A stretch of DNA of 52,220 bases from Candidatus Rokuibacteriota bacterium (GTDB lineage Bacteria > Methylomirabilota > Methylomirabilia > Rokubacteriales > CSP1-6). The DNA lies in NCBI GenBank assembly GCA_016209635.1, contig JACQWC010000061.1, forward strand, positions 1-52,220, read 5' to 3'. Below the pieces are notes generated by a model. The model saw nothing but the letters and a program-made list of their open reading frames with translations, did no database searches and was not told where the DNA came from. A program made the translations under genes and the position numbers. The stretch's first letter is position 1. Each line of letters starts with the position of its first letter. Positions 18,807-27,362 of the stretch are shown here, piece by piece.

Positions 18807-19553
18807 ATGGAGACCATCCTCTACGACCAGTTCTATCGGATCGAGGAGGAGCACTGGTGGTTCGTCGCCCGCCGCGAGATCATCCTCGACCAGCTCCGGC
18901 GCTACGCGCCGTTCCCCACGGCGAACGACATCTTGGATGTCGGGTGCGGAACCGGCATAATGCTCCAGTGCCTCCAGGGTTTCGGTCGGGTCCAGGGGTT
19001 CGACTTCTCCCCGGAGGCGCTCGCGTACTGCCGCCGCCGTGTGGGTGGGAGCGTCCCGCTCACGCTGGGGACCCTCGGTGAGAAGCCACCCTTCCCCCCC
19101 CGCACCTTCGACGTCATCACGCTGCTCGACGTCATCGAGCACATCGAGGATGACCAGGCCGCGGTGCGCGGGGCACGCGACCTGCTCCGCCCGGGCGGCG
19201 TCGTGATCTGCACGGTGCCGGCGCATCCCTTTCTCTGGAGCGGGCACGACGTCCTGAACCAGCACAAGCGCCGCTACACGGCACGCGAGCTACGGCGCAC
19301 GATCGCGGGCGCTGGCCTCCGGATCGAGAAGTTCTCCTACTTCAACACCCTCCTGGCGCCCGCGGTCTTCGCCGCCCGGCTGGCCACCCCCCGCAGGCGG
19401 CGGCTCGAGCCCAGGTCGGACTTCAAGGTCTACCCACGCTGGCTGAACATTCTCCTCACGCGGATCTTCCTCCTGGAGAAGCCGCTCCTTCGCCTGGCGA
19501 ACGCGCCCTTCGGGGTCTCGCTCCTCTGCGTCGCCCGGAGAGTCGACGCGTGA
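18807..19553 (+). CDS. Class I SAM-dependent methyltransferase
   Basis: The 248-residue protein carries ILDVGCGTGIML (42-53) for SAM binding, LLDVIEHIEDD as the acidic motif, and LLRPGGVVICTVPAHP as the post-motif strand. The start METILYDQFYRIEEEHWWF is typical of small methyltransferases that travel with GtrB-like GT2 genes in polysaccharide loci. The C-terminal 60 residues are basic and hydrophobic (YPRWLNILLTRIFLLEKPLLRL) and may touch the membrane. Its stop overlaps the next start in GTGA. A lipid-linked sugar is a plausible substrate, by context only. Confidence 0.85.
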   Translation: METILYDQFYRIEEEHWWFVARREIILDQLRRYAPFPTANDILDVGCGTGIMLQCLQGFGRVQGFDFSPEALAYCRRRVGGSVPLTLGTLGEKPPFPPRTFDVITLLDVIEHIEDDQAAVRGARDLLRPGGVVICTVPAHPFLWSGHDVLNQHKRRYTARELRRTIAGAGLRIEKFSYFNTLLAPAVFAARLATPRRRRLEPRSDFKVYPRWLNILLTRIFLLEKPLLRLANAPFGVSLLCVARRVDA

Positions 19554-20491
19554 GGCGCGTCTCCGTCGTCGCTCCCGTCTTCAACGAGGAGGCGGTCCTC
19601 CCCGAGTTCGCCCGGCGGGTGACGGCGGTGATGGAGGCGGCGGGCGCGCCCTACGAGCTGATCCTGGTCAACGACGGGAGCCGGGACGGCTCGCTCGCCC
19701 GACTGCGGGACATCCAGCGGCGGGACCCGCGCGTGCGGATCCTCAACCTGTCGCGCAACTTCGGCCACCAGGTGGCCATCTGCGCCGGGCTCGACTACGC
19801 GTCGGGCGACGTCGTGGCCATCATGGACTCCGACCTCCAGGATCCGCCCGAGGTCCTGCCCGACTTCTTGAAGAAGCAGGAGGAGGGCTACGACGTCGTC
19901 TACGCCATCCGGCGGAACCGGAAGGAGGGCGCGCTCAAGAAGCTCGCCTACCTGGTCTTCTACCGCATCCTCAACCGGATCGCGAGCGTCGACATCCCGT
20001 CGGACAGCGGCGATTTCTGCGTGATCAGCCGGCGGGCCGTCGACACGCTCCGGGGTATGCCGGAGCGGAACCGGTTCCTCCGCGGCCTCCGCGGTTGGAT
20101 CGGCCTCCCCCAGGCCGGGCTCGAGTACGAGCGGGACCGGCGCTACGCGGGCGAGGTCAAGTACACGTTCACCAAGCTCATGAAGCTCGCCCTCGACGGC
20201 TTCGTCTCCTTCTCCTACCTGCCGCTGCGGCTCGCCTCCGTGCTCGGGCTGATCGTGTCGGCGCTGAGCTTCGTCGGGATCGCCCTCATCTTCTACGTTC
20301 ATTTCTTCACTGACAAGGCCGCCGACGTTCCCGGCTGGGCCTCCGTCCTCGTGACCGTGCTCTTCCTGGGAGGAGTTCAGCTCGTGACCATCGGCATCAT
20401 CGGCGAATATCTCGGCCGAGTCTACGACGAGGTCAAGCAGCGACCCCTGTACGTCGTCCAGGACGCGATCGGCTTCGACTCGAAGCCGTGA
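19550..20491 (+). CDS. Polyprenyl-phosphate glycosyltransferase, GT2 (GtrB/DPM1-like)
   Basis: The 313-residue enzyme transfers a sugar from a nucleotide donor to undecaprenyl phosphate at the cytoplasmic face. The GT-A fold shows VAPVFNEE (7-14), VNDGSRDGS (40-48), the DxD in IMDSDLQDPPE (91-101) and RRNRKEG. Two transmembrane segments (about 230-255 and 265-290) and the tail IGEYLGRVYDEVKQRPLYVV are hallmarks of the GtrB/ArnC/YfdH group. The GTG start overlaps the methyltransferase stop by four bases. Its product probably feeds the PIG-V-like transferase. Only 13 bases separate its stop from the convergent ligase gene; no terminator hairpin is visible there. Confidence 0.9.
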   Translation: MRRVSVVAPVFNEEAVLPEFARRVTAVMEAAGAPYELILVNDGSRDGSLARLRDIQRRDPRVRILNLSRNFGHQVAICAGLDYASGDVVAIMDSDLQDPPEVLPDFLKKQEEGYDVVYAIRRNRKEGALKKLAYLVFYRILNRIASVDIPSDSGDFCVISRRAVDTLRGMPERNRFLRGLRGWIGLPQAGLEYERDRRYAGEVKYTFTKLMKLALDGFVSFSYLPLRLASVLGLIVSALSFVGIALIFYVHFFTDKAADVPGWASVLVTVLFLGGVQLVTIGIIGEYLGRVYDEVKQRPLYVVQDAIGFDSKP

Positions 20492-20504
20492 GCTGGCGCC
20501 CCCC

Positions 20505-22493
20505 CTACGGCGAGGGGCGGATCGCGATCACCGGGTCACCCAGGACCACGCTGAGCCTTCGCGGGTCGGCGTTTCTCAGGACGGCGTCGGCCCGACGCGG
20601 CCCCGGCGATGGGACGAAGACGAGGTCCCGGCGGCCGGGCGGCAGCGCGAGGCCCGGGAGGCTCAGCGTGGTGAACGCGGGCGAGGCGTTGAGGATCGGG
20701 GTGAGGGCGAGCCGGGCGACGGGGCGGCCGTTCGCGTAGACCGCGAGCCGCCGCGGCTCGGCGAAGGCCGCCGTGGTGAAGGTGAGGTCCGCGACGAGCG
20801 GCCGTCCCGTGTGGTTGCAGAGCATGAGCTGGCCGGCGTCCTTCATCCAGCGCCAGGTCCACTCAGGTGAACGCTCCGGGCCGTGGAACCCCATGACGAA
20901 CTTCCACGTGACCGGGGTGCGCGAGTCCGGTGGCCTGGAGCACGTGAGGGTGACGGGCCTCCAGAGCAGGGTCAAGACCAGCACGGCGAGGACGGCCCAC
21001 GGGTAGAGGGCCACGACGCGGCGGCGTGGCGGCGCCGGGGCTCCGGTCGCGAAGGGCACCGAGGCCAGTCCCACGACGCCCCAGAACAGAACGACCTGCC
21101 GCGACAAGAGCAGCGGGTGGCCGGTGAGCAGGGTCGCGAGGTAGCCGAGGGCGCCGACCGCAAGCAGGCGCCGGGGGGCCGCGTGTGGACCGCGATCGGT
21201 GAGGGCCGGCCGGAGGCAGGCCCAGAGGACCCACGCGAAACCCGCGAGGCCGAGCAGCCCCGTTTCGGCGGCGAGTTGCAAGAAGTAATTGTGCGCGTTC
21301 TCGTTCTCGGGTCGCCAGCCGCTCTCGTCCCCGTAGTAGTTGCCAATATCCCGGAACAGCATCCCCGGTCCGATGCCGAACGCCGGGTTCTCCACGACCG
21401 CCCGCGCGCTGGCTGACCAGATCGGCAGGCGGTATTCGACGAAGTACCCGACGAGATCGGGGCTCGTGGTGAACTCGCTGAGGATACTCGGAACCCCCCG
21501 AGGGTAACGCACCTCCACCGCGTGCCACAGGACGAGCACGGCCAGCGCCGCGACGATGGCCGCGAGGGCGACGCGCAACCACCTTCCCCGCAGCGACGCG
21601 AGGGCGACGCCGGTCACCGCCGTCACCGCCGCCGCCAGGGCGATCTTCGATCCCGTGAGCAGCAACATCCACGCGGTCGCCCCGAGGACGACCACCGCGA
21701 AGATCGTGGGCCTTCGTCTTCGCCCGGACGCGATCACCGCGAGCGCGACGAACAGCGTGAGCACCAGGTACGAGCCGTAGGAGTTCACGCCCTCGAGCAC
21801 CGACCGTGTGCGCGGCGGGGGCAGTCCCTCCCCACGAAGCCACATCCAGGTCCCGAACATGGCCGTCACGAGCGCGCCGCCGAGCCATGCGAGGGAGACG
21901 GCCCGTGCCTCCCCGGGCCCCCCCACGGAGGTCCGCACGAGCCAGAGCCAGAGAGGCGCGGCAAGGAGCACGAGGCCGGCCCGCAGCGCATGCGTCGGCT
22001 CGCTCACCAGCTGGTACGGCAGCGCGCGCCACATCAAGACCATCAGATAGCCGGCGTCGCCCCGCCACACCGCCGTGTAGCCGGAGACCACAGCGACAAG
22101 CGCGCCAACCATCGCCACCACGTAGAATCTCGCGGCCGGGAGCGGCTCGACGCTCCCGCCGCCCCGCCAGGCGATCCGCGTCACCATTCCCCCGGCGACG
22201 CCGACGAACACCGGCTCGATCCAGCCGATCCCCACCTGCTCGTGCGCTGACGCCGTCCCGTACTGGACCAGCGCCGCGAGCCCATCGGCCGCGGGTGCGA
22301 GCCCGAGCGTGGCCGCCACGCCCAGCGCCGGTGAGATCAAGCCGACCGCGAACGCCGCGACGATGGCGGCCACGACGTAGACGGCGGGCGCCGCGTCGAC
22401 ATACGAGGCCGCGATCAGGGCCAGGAGAGCGAGAAGCAGGAGCGGCGCGGCCCGACGAGCCACGCCACCGAGTCCCGAGATGGACGTCGTCAA
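20505..22493 (-). CDS. O-antigen ligase/polymerase-like membrane protein with C-terminal domain
   Basis: The 662-residue protein has about a dozen transmembrane helices in residues 1-530 and a soluble beta-rich tail (about 530-662) predicted periplasmic. The stretch NENAHNYFLQLAAETGLLG near residue 397 is the Wzy_C/WaaL signature, with the histidine found in the large periplasmic loop of ligases and polymerases. It could ligate undecaprenyl-linked glycan to an acceptor, or polymerise repeats; sequence does not separate these. Its start is a TTG overlapping the stop of the upstream gene (TTGA). It is the last gene of the 27-gene chain and converges on the plus-strand block. Confidence 0.8.
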   Translation of the reverse strand: MTTSISGLGGVARRAAPLLLLALLALIAASYVDAAPAVYVVAAIVAAFAVGLISPALGVAATLGLAPAADGLAALVQYGTASAHEQVGIGWIEPVFVGVAGGMVTRIAWRGGGSVEPLPAARFYVVAMVGALVAVVSGYTAVWRGDAGYLMVLMWRALPYQLVSEPTHALRAGLVLLAAPLWLWLVRTSVGGPGEARAVSLAWLGGALVTAMFGTWMWLRGEGLPPPRTRSVLEGVNSYGSYLVLTLFVALAVIASGRRRRPTIFAVVVLGATAWMLLLTGSKIALAAAVTAVTGVALASLRGRWLRVALAAIVAALAVLVLWHAVEVRYPRGVPSILSEFTTSPDLVGYFVEYRLPIWSASARAVVENPAFGIGPGMLFRDIGNYYGDESGWRPENENAHNYFLQLAAETGLLGLAGFAWVLWACLRPALTDRGPHAAPRRLLAVGALGYLATLLTGHPLLLSRQVVLFWGVVGLASVPFATGAPAPPRRRVVALYPWAVLAVLVLTLLWRPVTLTCSRPPDSRTPVTWKFVMGFHGPERSPEWTWRWMKDAGQLMLCNHTGRPLVADLTFTTAAFAEPRRLAVYANGRPVARLALTPILNASPAFTTLSLPGLALPPGRRDLVFVPSPGPRRADAVLRNADPRRLSVVLGDPVIAIRPSP

Positions 22494-23473
22494 GACGGGC
22501 CGGGCTTACCTCGATAGAATCCGATGATCTTGCGGAGCGAGGTGTCCAGATCGACTTCCGCGGAGAAGTCGATCGTCTCGCGGAGCTTGGTGACGTCGGG
22601 CACGCGGCGCCGCAGATCCTCGAAGCCCGCCTCGTAGGCGCGGTCGTACGGCACGTGCACGATCTCCGACCGGCTCCCGGCGAGGTCGCGCACGCGCGCG
22701 GCCAGCTCGTTGATGGTGATCTCCCGCCCGCTCCCGACGTTGAAGACCTCGCCGACCGCGCGGGAATCGAGCGAGAGGCCGATCGTCGCCCGTACGGCGT
22801 CCGCGACGTCCGTGAAGCTGCGGGACTGGTGGCCGTCGCCGAACACGGTGATGGGCTCGCCCGCCAGCGCCTGCTGGACGAAGCGGGGCACGACCATCCC
22901 GTACCGCCCGATCTGGCGGGGGCCGATCGTGTTGAAGTACCGGACGATCACGACCGGCACGCCCTTGTTCCGGTGGTAGGCCAGACCCAGGAACTCGTCG
23001 ATCGCCTTCGAGCACGCATAGCTCCACCGGCTCTTGGTCGTCGGCCCGAGGACGCCGTCGTCGTCCTCGCGGAGGGGCACCCGGTCGTTCTTGCCGTAGA
23101 CCTCGGAGGTGGACGCGATGACGACCTTCTTGCCTTCCTTCGCGGCGGACCGGAGGACGCGGTCCGTGCCGAGAATGTTCGTCTCGATCGTCTCCACCGG
23201 CCGCTCGAGGATCAGCCGGACGCCCACGGCCGCCGCGAGGTGGTACACGACGTCCGCCTCGTCGACCAGCTCCTGCAGCCGCTCGTCCTCGAGGATCGAC
23301 GCCCAGTGCGCGCGGAGCCGCGCCGAGCCGGCGACGGCCGCGAGGTTCTCCCCGCGCCCCGTCGAGAGGTCGTCGACGACTGCCACCGCGTGGCCCGCCT
23401 CGAGGAGCGCCTCCGTGAGGTGCGAGCCGATGAAGCCGGCCCCACCGGTGACCAGCGTGTTCATCCCGGCCAT
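22490..23473 (-). CDS. NAD-dependent nucleotide-sugar epimerase/dehydratase (SDR)
   Basis: The 327-residue extended SDR has VTGGAGFIGSHL (8-19), ASTSEVYG (120-127), and Tyr152/Lys156 in SYACSK as the catalytic pair. It belongs to the broad group containing UDP-glucose 4-epimerases and UDP-glucuronate decarboxylases; RYFNTIGPRQIGRYGMVVPRF resembles the latter. It lies between the WecA/CapD-like initiator and the ligase, so it may make the first sugar of the repeat unit. An alternative start three codons inside (MNTLVTG) is possible. Exact reaction unresolved. Confidence 0.8.
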   Translation of the reverse strand: MAGMNTLVTGGAGFIGSHLTEALLEAGHAVAVVDDLSTGRGENLAAVAGSARLRAHWASILEDERLQELVDEADVVYHLAAAVGVRLILERPVETIETNILGTDRVLRSAAKEGKKVVIASTSEVYGKNDRVPLREDDDGVLGPTTKSRWSYACSKAIDEFLGLAYHRNKGVPVVIVRYFNTIGPRQIGRYGMVVPRFVQQALAGEPITVFGDGHQSRSFTDVADAVRATIGLSLDSRAVGEVFNVGSGREITINELAARVRDLAGSRSEIVHVPYDRAYEAGFEDLRRRVPDVTKLRETIDFSAEVDLDTSLRKIIGFYRGKPGPS

Positions 23474-23502
23474 GATCGGCCAAGCCTCGACGCTGAGTCA
23501 AG

Positions 23503-25269
23503 CTACTCCAGCCGGAACGCGGCCCGCCGCACCGGCACGCCGAGCTCCCGGCAGATGCGCGTCGCCTGCTCCAGGTCGTCCCCCTGGATCTTCGCGGACG
23601 AGATGACGACCTCGGTCACCCCGCGCTCCCGCACGAGCGGCTCGATCTGCTCGCTCCCCCCGAAGACGGGAAGCCCGTGGATCCGACTCTGGTGCTTGAC
23701 GCGATCGTCATCGATGAACCCGATCGGGATGCGCTCGAGGCTGGGGTTGTTCAGCATCTCGCGGACGATCAGCTCGCCGCCGTCGCCGGCCCCATAGACG
23801 AGGACGCGCCGGAACGACGGCGGGGCGGGACGGAACATCTCCGCGAACAGCCGGAACGACGCGCGGCTGCCGACGACCAGGAGGATCAGCAGCACCCAGT
23901 CGAGGATGAACACGGAGCGGGAGAAGCCCTCGAAGCGGCTCGTATAGACCAAGGCGACCATCACCGCCATGGTGCTAAGGGTGACCGCCTTCACGATGCG
24001 AACGACGTCCGTGATGCTCGTGTACTGCCAGATGCCCCGGTAGAGGCCGAAGGCGGCCAGCACGAAGAGTTGGATCAGGAGCACGAGGGGAAGCGAGGCG
24101 TAGAGTTGCTCCCGGTATTGCGCGAAGTCGTACTCGAACCGGATGAGGTAGGCGGCGTAGTAGGCGATGACGATGAGGCAGACATCGAGCGTGAGCGTCA
24201 TCACCTGACGCTTGTACTGGAAATCGGCGAGCAAGCGCAGGACGGATCCTGCGCTTCGCTCCTCGAGCGAGCGGACGACACGGATACGACTGAGGTACCC
24301 GCCCAGCAGCACCAGGCCGATCACCAGCAGCGCCAGCAGGACCACCGTTTCGGAAAGTCCCACACGGTAGGAGAGGGCGGCGAGGCCGCCGGAGGCCGCC
24401 GCCAGCGCCGCCAGCAGCATCACCGCCTGCCACTCCTTGAGGCCGATCGCGACCAGGCGGTGTGAGGTGTGGTCCCGGCCACCCAGCACCGGACTGCGCC
24501 CGGACAGGAGCCGCGTCAGCGTGACGAACGCCGTATCGAAGATCGGGATGAGCAGGATGAAGACGGGGATCACGAGGACGGCGACCACGCCGCGCGAGTA
24601 GGGGCCGGAAGGCGCGGCGAGCGAGAGACCCGCCAGGAAGAAGCCGAGGAAGAGGCTCCCCGTGTCGCCCATGAAGATCTTCGCCGGCGGGAAGTTGCGC
24701 ACGAGGAAGCCCGCCAGCGCACCCAGGAAGATGGCGAGCACGGCGACACCCTCCCCATCGCCGGCCCAGTGGAAGAAGAGCAGCCGGAAGCTCGCCGCCA
24801 CGAGGGCGATGACGGTCGCCAGCCCGTCCATGTTGTCGAGCAGGTTGAACGCGTTCGTGATTCCCACGATCCAGAAGAGCGTGATGAAGACATCGACGAG
24901 CTCGTACCCGCTCAGCCGGAGCGCGAAGTCGAACTGGAGGAGCGTGGCCGCGAGCAGAACCTGCGCCAGCAGCTTCACCTGCGGGCTCAGCCCACGCACG
25001 TCATCGATGAGGCCCACGCCCGCCATGGCGAGGGAGGCGACGACGAGGACGAGGAGGCGCGGGGTGCGGTGGCCGGTCGCCAGCAGCGGGCCGAGGGTGG
25101 CGACGACGATGGCGACGCCCCCGAGGAGCGGAACCGACGTGCGGTGCCAGCGATCGTCGCGGGGGCGCGCCACCACGTCGACCCTGGGCGCCACCCATTC
25201 GGCGGCGAGCGTCCCCACGAGGCTCAGCCCGAAGGCAAGCGCGAAGGAGAGGCCCAGCTCCACGCTCAC
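23503..25269 (-). CDS. WecA-like phosphoglycosyltransferase fused to CapD-type membrane/Rossmann region
   Basis: Residues 1-330 are a polytopic sugar-1-phosphate transferase of the WecA/MraY superfamily: GLIDD (86-90), NAFNLLDNMDGL (139-150), MGDTGS (199-204) and the GGRDHTSHRL loop (262-271). It would start lipid-linked glycan synthesis on undecaprenyl phosphate. Residues about 355-470 add four more membrane helices, and 485-588 a small Rossmann domain with VLVYGAGDGGE, together matching the N-terminal half of CapD/FlaA1-type dehydratases. The catalytic SDR half is absent; the protein ends at ARTRAF-like residues without any YxxxK. The GTG start overlaps the upstream stop (GTGA). The fused part may sense nucleotide sugars or scaffold; that is inference. 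Confidence 0.88.
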   Translation of the reverse strand: MSVELGLSFALAFGLSLVGTLAAEWVAPRVDVVARPRDDRWHRTSVPLLGGVAIVVATLGPLLATGHRTPRLLVLVVASLAMAGVGLIDDVRGLSPQVKLLAQVLLAATLLQFDFALRLSGYELVDVFITLFWIVGITNAFNLLDNMDGLATVIALVAASFRLLFFHWAGDGEGVAVLAIFLGALAGFLVRNFPPAKIFMGDTGSLFLGFFLAGLSLAAPSGPYSRGVVAVLVIPVFILLIPIFDTAFVTLTRLLSGRSPVLGGRDHTSHRLVAIGLKEWQAVMLLAALAAASGGLAALSYRVGLSETVVLLALLVIGLVLLGGYLSRIRVVRSLEERSAGSVLRLLADFQYKRQVMTLTLDVCLIVIAYYAAYLIRFEYDFAQYREQLYASLPLVLLIQLFVLAAFGLYRGIWQYTSITDVVRIVKAVTLSTMAVMVALVYTSRFEGFSRSVFILDWVLLILLVVGSRASFRLFAEMFRPAPPSFRRVLVYGAGDGGELIVREMLNNPSLERIPIGFIDDDRVKHQSRIHGLPVFGGSEQIEPLVRERGVTEVVISSAKIQGDDLEQATRICRELGVPVRRAAFRLE

Positions 25270-26474
25270 GACCTCACCTCGGCGAGGAGATCCGTGTAGA
25301 GGCGGTCCATGTCCCCCACGAGCCGTTCGACGCTGAAGGCAGGATAGACACGCTTCCGTCCCGCCAGCCCCATGTCGCGCCGACGCTCCGGGTCCGCCAG
25401 CAGCGTCAGCATCGTCCCCGCCAGGGCCGCCGGGTCTCCTGGCGGGACCAGGCGCCCGGTGACCCCGTCCTCCACGAGGTCCGGCACACCCCCCACCCGT
25501 GTCGCCACCACGGCCCGGGCGGCCGCCATTGCCTCGATGAGCGAAACCGGCGAGCCCTCGTTACGCGAGCTGAGGGCGACGAGGTCGAGGTCCGCATAGA
25601 TCCGGTCGAGGTCCCGCCGCCAACCGAGGAAGCGCGCGCGCTCCCCGAGGCCCAGACGGTCGGCGAGGCTCTCCAGCTCCGACCGCCGCTCGCCGTCGCC
25701 GACCACGACGAACCGGGCCTGGGGGAGCCGACGGGCCACGGTGGCGGCGGCCTCGAGAAACACCTCGTGGGCCTTCACGGGAACCAGCCGCGCGACGATT
25801 CCCACCAACGGCACGGTCGCCCCGATCCCGAGCTCGCCCCGAAGCTGACCCCGAAGCGGCTCGCAGCAGAGGAACGGCTCGAGCGCGAGGCCGAGCGGCA
25901 TCACGGCGAGCCGCTCGGCCGAGCCGATCCCCAGGGTCAGCAGCTCCCGCCGAACCGCCTCGCTGACGGCCAGCACGCGGCGCGTCCGCCGGGCCAGCCA
26001 GCGCTCAATGCCGAGGAAGAGTCGGGTCTTCGCCGGGGAGAAGTAGCCGTGGAAGACGTGGCCGTGAAAGGTGTGGAGGACCACGGGAACGCCGGCGAGC
26101 CAGGCAGCGAGCCTCCCGACGAGGCCGGCCTTCGCCGTGTGGGTGTGGACGATCGAGGGGCGTTCCCTGCGGACGATCGCATAGATCTTCCAGAAGGCCA
26201 CCACGTCGTCCCACCAGCGAATCTCCCGGCCGAGCTCGGGGATCCAGACGGGAGTGACGTCGTGCTCCCGGGCGAGATCGCCCATGTCGCCTTCGTCACG
26301 CCCCTCGCTCCCCTTCACGAGGAGCGTCTCGTAGCGCTCCCGATCGAGCCTGGAGGTGAGCAGGATGGCGTGGATGGCCGGACCGCCGATGTTCAAGCGG
26401 GCGATGATTCGGATGACCTTGATCCTCCCGGGCGGCCGCCGGGCGCCGGCGTGGGCGGCGAGGCGAGAACTCAT
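25266..26474 (-). CDS. GT4 family glycosyltransferase
   Basis: The 402-residue GT-B transferase has KVIRIIARLNIGGPAIHAIL near the N-terminus, HTHTAKAGLVGRLAAWLAGV and HTFHGHVFHGYFS typical of enzymes close to PelF/EpsF-type cytoplasmic transferases, VGIVARLVPVKAHEVFLEAA at the donor half, and NEGSPVSLIEAMAAARAVV for E-x7-E. The ATG at 26474 starts one base past the upstream gene; the open frame further upstream has no protein-like composition. It probably adds the second sugar after the WecA-like initiator encoded immediately downstream. Confidence 0.9.
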   Translation of the reverse strand: MSSRLAAHAGARRPPGRIKVIRIIARLNIGGPAIHAILLTSRLDRERYETLLVKGSEGRDEGDMGDLAREHDVTPVWIPELGREIRWWDDVVAFWKIYAIVRRERPSIVHTHTAKAGLVGRLAAWLAGVPVVLHTFHGHVFHGYFSPAKTRLFLGIERWLARRTRRVLAVSEAVRRELLTLGIGSAERLAVMPLGLALEPFLCCEPLRGQLRGELGIGATVPLVGIVARLVPVKAHEVFLEAAATVARRLPQARFVVVGDGERRSELESLADRLGLGERARFLGWRRDLDRIYADLDLVALSSRNEGSPVSLIEAMAAARAVVATRVGGVPDLVEDGVTGRLVPPGDPAALAGTMLTLLADPERRRDMGLAGRKRVYPAFSVERLVGDMDRLYTDLLAEVRS

Positions 26475-26475
26475 T

Positions 26476-27324
26476 TCACGACCCGCCTCCTCGGGTCGCC
26501 TCGGGCACGCGGGCCAGGAGCCGCCAGCCATACAGACCGGTCGGCGAGATCTGCGCGTCCGCCAACCCGGCCCGTCCCGCCCAGGCGGCGAGATCCTCCC
26601 CATCGTAGTAGTGGCGGATCGGCGCCACCAGCCGGTCGAACCAGTCCGCGTAGACCACCGAGAAGCCGTGCTGCGCATACACTCTGATGCGTGGCAGCGC
26701 GTACCGGTCGACGGCCGGCCCGACGAGCCGGCGGAGGAGGCGGTACGGAAGGATGAAGCCGCACCAGTCGGCGATGGCGCCCATCAGAGAGAGCACCCGG
26801 GTCACTGCCAGCGGCAAGCGCGAGGTGACCGCTCGCACCGCCTCGAGCACCGCGTTGGTCACACGGCGCGACTTGCTGTAGACCCAGATGAAGATGACAC
26901 CCCCGGGGCGGACCAGGGGAAGCAGCGCGCGAAATCCCGCTTCCGGATCGGCGAGGTGATGCAGGACCCCGATGCTGTAGACGAAGTCGAACGATCTCGA
27001 CCGGAACGGCGGGGCACCGATGTCCCCCTGAACGAGCCGAACATTGGGCAGTCCGGCCGTGATCTCCGCCGCCCGGACGATCGCCTTGCTGAAGTCGAGC
27101 CCGACCATCCGCGCGCCGAACTCGGCCGCATGGTACACGTGGCGTCCGAATCCGCATCCAGCGTCGAGACCCAGCTTCCCCGGGAAGAAGTCCTCCGAAA
27201 GCGGATGAATGTAATTCAGGAAGTCACGCCGGAACTCCTCGGCCATCTGACCGAAGACCGTCCACTGGTAGCCGAAGCTTCGCTGCGTGCGCCGGGCGAT
27301 CGTCTCGGCCTGCCCCGAGGTCAT
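26476..27324 (-). CDS. Class I SAM-dependent methyltransferase
   Basis: The 282-residue protein has DAGCGFGRH (54-62), DFSKAI after the second strand, and YSIGVLHHLADPEAGF as the acidic and HH motif, followed by LVRPGGVIFIWVYS. The opening RRTQRSFGYQWTVFGQM is common in methyltransferases from polysaccharide and lipid loci. The middle (residues 170-240) is a hydrophobic insert (LPYRLLRRLVGP). A good ribosome site (GAGGG, eight bases before ATG) supports the start. 38 bases separate it from the asparagine synthetase-like gene. Substrate unknown. Confidence 0.85.
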   Translation of the reverse strand: MTSGQAETIARRTQRSFGYQWTVFGQMAEEFRRDFLNYIHPLSEDFFPGKLGLDAGCGFGRHVYHAAEFGARMVGLDFSKAIVRAAEITAGLPNVRLVQGDIGAPPFRSRSFDFVYSIGVLHHLADPEAGFRALLPLVRPGGVIFIWVYSKSRRVTNAVLEAVRAVTSRLPLAVTRVLSLMGAIADWCGFILPYRLLRRLVGPAVDRYALPRIRVYAQHGFSVVYADWFDRLVAPIRHYYDGEDLAAWAGRAGLADAQISPTGLYGWRLLARVPEATRGGGS

Positions 27325-27362
27325 CGCGATGCCCTCACCTCACGTCGATGCCGATGTGGGTT

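Noticed and set aside
20492-20504. Expected bidirectional terminator between convergent blocks
   Set aside because: Only 13 bases lie between the stops and no inverted repeat is present, so none is annotated.
23474-23502. TTGACT before the SDR gene as a promoter
   Set aside because: No acceptable -10 box at 16-18 bases; most likely chance within a 29-base operon gap.
21806-23797. 663-residue plus-strand open frame
   Set aside because: Covers ligase, SDR and initiator genes in antisense and changes composition abruptly; no domain seen.
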